Of a stretch of 64,000 nt of DNA, positions 60,330-64,000 are shown piece after piece. Below the pieces are notes generated by a model that was not told where the DNA came from, did no database searches, and saw nothing but the letters and a program-made list of their open reading frames with translations. Source of the DNA: Sphagnum compactum (taxonomy: Eukaryota; Bryophyta; Sphagnopsida; Sphagnales). Position 1 is the first letter of the stretch; each line of letters begins with the position of its first letter. Where the stretch lies: NCBI GenBank assembly GCA_965153455.1, contig OZ234500.1, forward strand, positions 11,284,001 to 11,348,000, written 5' to 3'. A program made the position numbers and the translations under genes.

Positions 60330-61480
60330 GCATAGGCTTAAATGCTCTTGCTCAAAGCTAAAATGCTCAGATCACAATCCAAAATGCTTGGCCCACAAAC
60401 TAAAATGCTCAAATCATAAGCCAAAGTGCTTAAGAATATTATAACCTTTTTCAAAATCCTAAGGAAAAACATTGATATTGTCTTGAGATATAAACTTTTG
60501 GCCTAATTTGGAACATCAAGCTAGAAATCATATATTTCACAATTTCAAAATTATACTTATATTTCAAATAATTATGTGTTTGACCTATGCTTGTTGTTTA
60601 TTACACTTGAGGACATTTCTTATGATGATTAAGACATTTATCTCGTTGGCCAAAATATGTGAGGTGCAATTTTCTAATGAACTAAAGGATATTCTTGTTC
60701 AAGCCTTAAGACCACAACAAATGATTGAAGAGTAGATTATGTCATTTGTGTTGTTCCCATGGTTAATTGTCTTTAAGGAGTGGTCACTCTTTTGGTTTTA
60801 AGCACTATAACTTATTGTCTAAACCTTAATGCCAAAATGCATAGATCTAATAAGTTAAAATGCTTAAAACTATTATAACCTTTGGCCACAAGCCAAAATA
60901 CTTATAGCATTAATCAAAATGTTCAAGTCACAAGTAAAAATGCATAGAGATCAAGCCAAAATGCTTTAAAATATTATGGTTTTTTAATCACAAGTCCAAA
61001 TGCTTAGACCATGAGTGAAAACGTTTAAAAAAATATAGTTCCTTAAGCCACAAGCCAAAATGCTTAGACCGTAAATCAAAATGCTTCAAAATATTATAGT
61101 CCTTAAGCCACAAGCCAAAATGCTTAGACCACTTACCAAAAATATTTGGACCATAAGTCAAAGTGCTTAAGAATATTACAATTCCCGGGGCTATAAGCCA
61201 AAATGTTTAGACCACATACCCAAATGCTCATACCACAAGTGAAAAATATTAAAGCACAAGCCAAAATGATTAAACCACAAGTCAAAAATGATTAGAGCAC
61301 AAGTCAAAATACGTTGGATTATAATGTTTTAAAATATAAAAAGAGCTATTTAACAAGACATGGCTTTAAAACTATACCCAAGATGTTAAATTGTTTTTAC
61401 TTTCAACCAAGATACCAAAGTTGATTCCAACCCTAGGCCAAAAACCTCTTACCACAAGCCAAAATGCTTAAGGTTGGAAT
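60330..61480 (+). repeat. Degenerate tandem array of a ~20 bp CCACAAGCCAAAATGCTTA unit
   Basis: The words CACAAGCCAAAATGCTTAGA, CAAGTCAAAATG and TTTAAAATATTATAGTCCTTA recur some twenty times, arranged in part as a higher-order unit of about 50-60 bp (clear at 60970-61140). A 228-base stretch at about 60508-60735 lacks the unit and separates the first few repeats from the main block. No coding capacity is associated with the unit. Confidence 0.8.
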
Positions 61481-62984
61481 CATGTTTGGCATTTTAACTT
61501 AGGGTTTAGTCTAGGTCCTTTGTTTTCAAGGTTAGATCATTATCATCTCACTTTTAACATTAGTCCCAACTTAAAATTATAGTATGCCCTTACAAGTATG
61601 TTAAAACATGTATCTTTAAAGTTGTCATGTTCATTAGGGTTGCCCATGCATAAAATCACCAATGGTGGCAAAACTTTCAACGTCATATAAAGGGCTTTGC
61701 ATTTCTCAATGGAACTTTTAAGTATATTATGTTACTTTTGATTTTTTGTCACATGTTGGATCCAATCGATTCTTTTTTTTAAATGAATGAATGTGACAAG
61801 GGTTTTGGTGTTTGGTATGTCAAAAGAAGAGTTTTTGATGGTTCTTTACAAGGATGGTGGGCATCAAATGTAGCAATTCTAAGGCTCTTAAGGTTTGTGC
61901 CTTTTTATTGCACACATCATTACTACAAAATGTGGGTGCAATTTATTAGTCCCCATTCATTAGACCAATGAATTCACTACATCTCTACTAAGTCCCATTC
62001 ATTATAACCAGTGAATTCACTCAAAATCTAATGAAATCACTTGATGTTTAGGGACACCTTTTGTTGTAATGAGTGTGTTAGTTCTAATCTTTTTTACTAT
62101 TTTTTGCATTTGAAAAATTGTTGCTAACATATTTGATGTTTTTTCTTTTTAATGCCATGTTGATGACGAATCATTCAACTTTTCTTTAAAGAAGCAAAAG
62201 TGTTGGTCTTTTCGATGTTTTGTTTGAGATTAAGAACTTAGGGTTGTTCATGGGTAGGTAGGTCTCATTTTTCAATCAATTTGAAATTAGGAATAGATTC
62301 ACAATTGGTTTGTTTTTCTCCTTATGTTTTCATTTGAGTGCAAATTTTTTAAGATGTACCAAAATCTTGTCGCAGTGTCACCCTTTTTTATCTTTTTTAC
62401 TTAGTCCTTTTTAACCATGTAAAGACACATTTTATGGATGATTATAATGGAATCTAAAATTGTAATGGCTTAAAATATAGTCCTTTTGAAAATTTTGACT
62501 CACTATTTTTTATGAGGATCAAAATATAGGGTAAAAAATGACTATAATAAAGACTAGGCCCTTTTCATCCTGTGTGATACACCTTAAAGGATTTTCACCC
62601 ATTTGGTTTTGTATTACAATATAGCAAATTTTTTAGTTAAATTCCATGATGTATTCAAGCAAATAATTTGAAAATTTTGCAAGTGATTTTTATGTTCATC
62701 ATTTCTAGTACATGGCTTTCATGTTCTTATGCAATGTACAAACCCTACACTTTATGAAAAGTGTACATTTAAATATGTACCATTACGTTTAACTTTTGTG
62801 AGGCTAATTTAATCTGTGAATTTGTTTTTAAATTTTTTATATCTCAAGGTTTTAATGCTTATGTTGTTGATTATGACAAGTTGATAAAACATTCCAAATC
62901 ATTTTTTGAAAGTGTAAGTCATAATACCTAAACGTGTAAATGAACAAAAACGTCTTGGTAATGAAATGATCTAGAACTCTTTCT
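61481..62984. other. No gene recognised
   Basis: AT-rich sequence with short frames only. The last 100 bases may belong to the transposase-like relic that follows. Confidence 0.4.
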
Positions 62985-63893
62985 TTTGTATTGTGGGAAA
63001 TGTACGAAATCTCCATGCAAACCATGGAGCATGGAGGTGTGGACATTGTGGACTATGTGCACACAATGTTAAGGGAGCAAGTTTCCCTAAAGGACATAGC
63101 TACGTCAGTTGGAATAACACACCCACAACAATTGAAATGATGGATGACAAAGGCATCGGGACAAAATTTTAATGTTCACTTTCATCTTGGAGAAGAGGAA
63201 TTATCTTCCATCATCAATAGTCTATTTCTAATGGACTTAAATGGAATGAATTGGGGAATAAAACATGTACAAGAAAGTTTAGCCAGACTTAATTATAAAA
63301 TTCCTAAACATGATGTTATAATTGCCTTAAGGATCATTTCAGCATACCATCATGACCAATGAAAAAAAAGAAAGCAATTAAGAAGACCACAATACATTGT
63401 CACACAAGCCATGGCTTTGTGGCACATAGATTGTATAATCATACAATCCCAGCCATTTCCATGTGAATCATCATGTTTTATGTCATGTTGTACATTGCAC
63501 TAGTGAAAATTTAATCTTTGTTGGAATGTGAAATATATTCACACCAATCCACTTGAATTTCTTTAATCACGTAATTGTTTGTCAAGGATTATCCTAAACA
63601 TGATTGTGGTTTATGATGGAGCCTATGATAAACTAGTTGTGCATGGCTTTCACACACATGCAGGGATTGATGGAGCTTCACATTATGTATTATAGGCAAA
63701 GGTAACATTAGACAAAAGAAAGGAAATAATTTTTGAAGGTTATGCTTCTATTGTGCAAAATTTTGGTCCTCATGTGCAAATCAAATCAAACTTTGTTATT
63801 GAACACATTCTTATCAAAGAGCACAATGTTGAACCTACAAGGGTTGGGATAAGAAACATTTGCGTTACGAGATCATCTACAAAAAATTAAGTA
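62985..63893 (+). pseudogene. Decayed HTH-integrase (DDE) gene of transposon origin
   Basis: Translation on the plus strand gives an N-terminal helix-turn-helix-like block (VSLKDIATSVGITHPQQLK, near 63079-63135). Next is a linker, GEEELSSIINSLFLMDLNGM and QESLARLNYKIPKHDVIIAL (63189-63345), followed by ALWHID (near 63414-63431) with the expected first catalytic Asp. After a probable intron of ~170-190 bp come YDKLVVHGFHTHAGIDGASH (near 63627-63686), DKRKEIIFEGY and RVGIRNI. This order matches eukaryotic integrase-core proteins with a GGIDGYSR-type motif, related to Ginger-like transposases. Lesions: TGA near 63136, TGA near 63359, a stop in YVL*AK near 63693. At the second catalytic position SNFVIEH replaces the family's SDxxxEH, so Asp has become Asn. 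The frame ends with TAA near 63888, before the third acid. Confidence 0.68.
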
Positions 63894-64000
63894 TTATCTT
63901 TTAATACATGTGTCTTATACTTTCAATATGGAATTTTCAAAAAAAAATTCACATGATATCTTATCACCCATCAAGGTGTAAAGTGACTGCCATGTTAGAT

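Noticed and set aside
60508-60735. 75-codon plus-strand frame with a hydrophobic stretch
   Set aside because: AT-rich, no family, set inside the repeat array region; probably chance.
60330-61480. CRISPR array
   Set aside because: Repeats are degenerate with no constant-length unique spacers, no cas genes, and the sequence is plant nuclear.

Overview
This window looks like nuclear DNA from a seed plant with a large, repeat-laden genome; a gymnosperm is my best guess, but that is inference. The evidence is an AT-rich background of 64 kb with only one intact protein gene, several very old plant retrotransposon and transposon relics with many stops, and plant-only families (tonoplast aquaporin, BAHD hydroxycinnamoyl transferase, CHD3/MOM1-type chromatin protein). 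No bacterial, organellar or viral gene set is present.

Layout: 1-2960 is the gag-protease end of a Ty3/gypsy element on the minus strand that runs off the left edge. From 4.4 to 13.2 kb lie two decayed copies of one plant transposon-like gene (DUF7869-like, with a VGHxHEDID motif), arranged head to head around an AT-rich repeat array and a possible tRNA-derived SINE. The plus copy is interrupted by a ~620 bp repeat that recurs at 34.5 kb. From 14.1 to 15.0 kb are a 266 bp tandem duplication and a long hairpin; an inverted relative of the duplication lies at 42.4 kb. From 15 to 25 kb I recognise almost nothing. 25.1-27.9 kb is a decayed chromodomain/helicase-like gene. 28.3-33.9 kb is a rearranged Ty3/gypsy region: a minus-strand pol with its LTR, a solo LTR with a clean target duplication nested in that LTR, and a plus-strand gag-protease abutting the pol head to head.

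39.9-42.0 kb (minus) is a three-exon HCT-like acyltransferase pseudogene. 47.9-49.0 kb holds the reverse transcriptase of a non-LTR element. 53.43-53.68 kb holds what I read as two tandem C/D box snoRNAs with terminal stems and guide stretches complementary to 18S rRNA, downstream of telomere-like promoter motifs. 55.85-56.61 kb (minus) is an intact, intron-free tonoplast aquaporin gene. 60.3-61.5 kb is a degenerate short tandem array, and 63.0-63.9 kb is a decayed HTH-integrase gene.

The only probable functional genes are the aquaporin (water and small solute transport across the vacuole membrane) and the snoRNA pair (rRNA 2'-O-methylation). Everything else recognisable is a relic, so the genes do not form a pathway.
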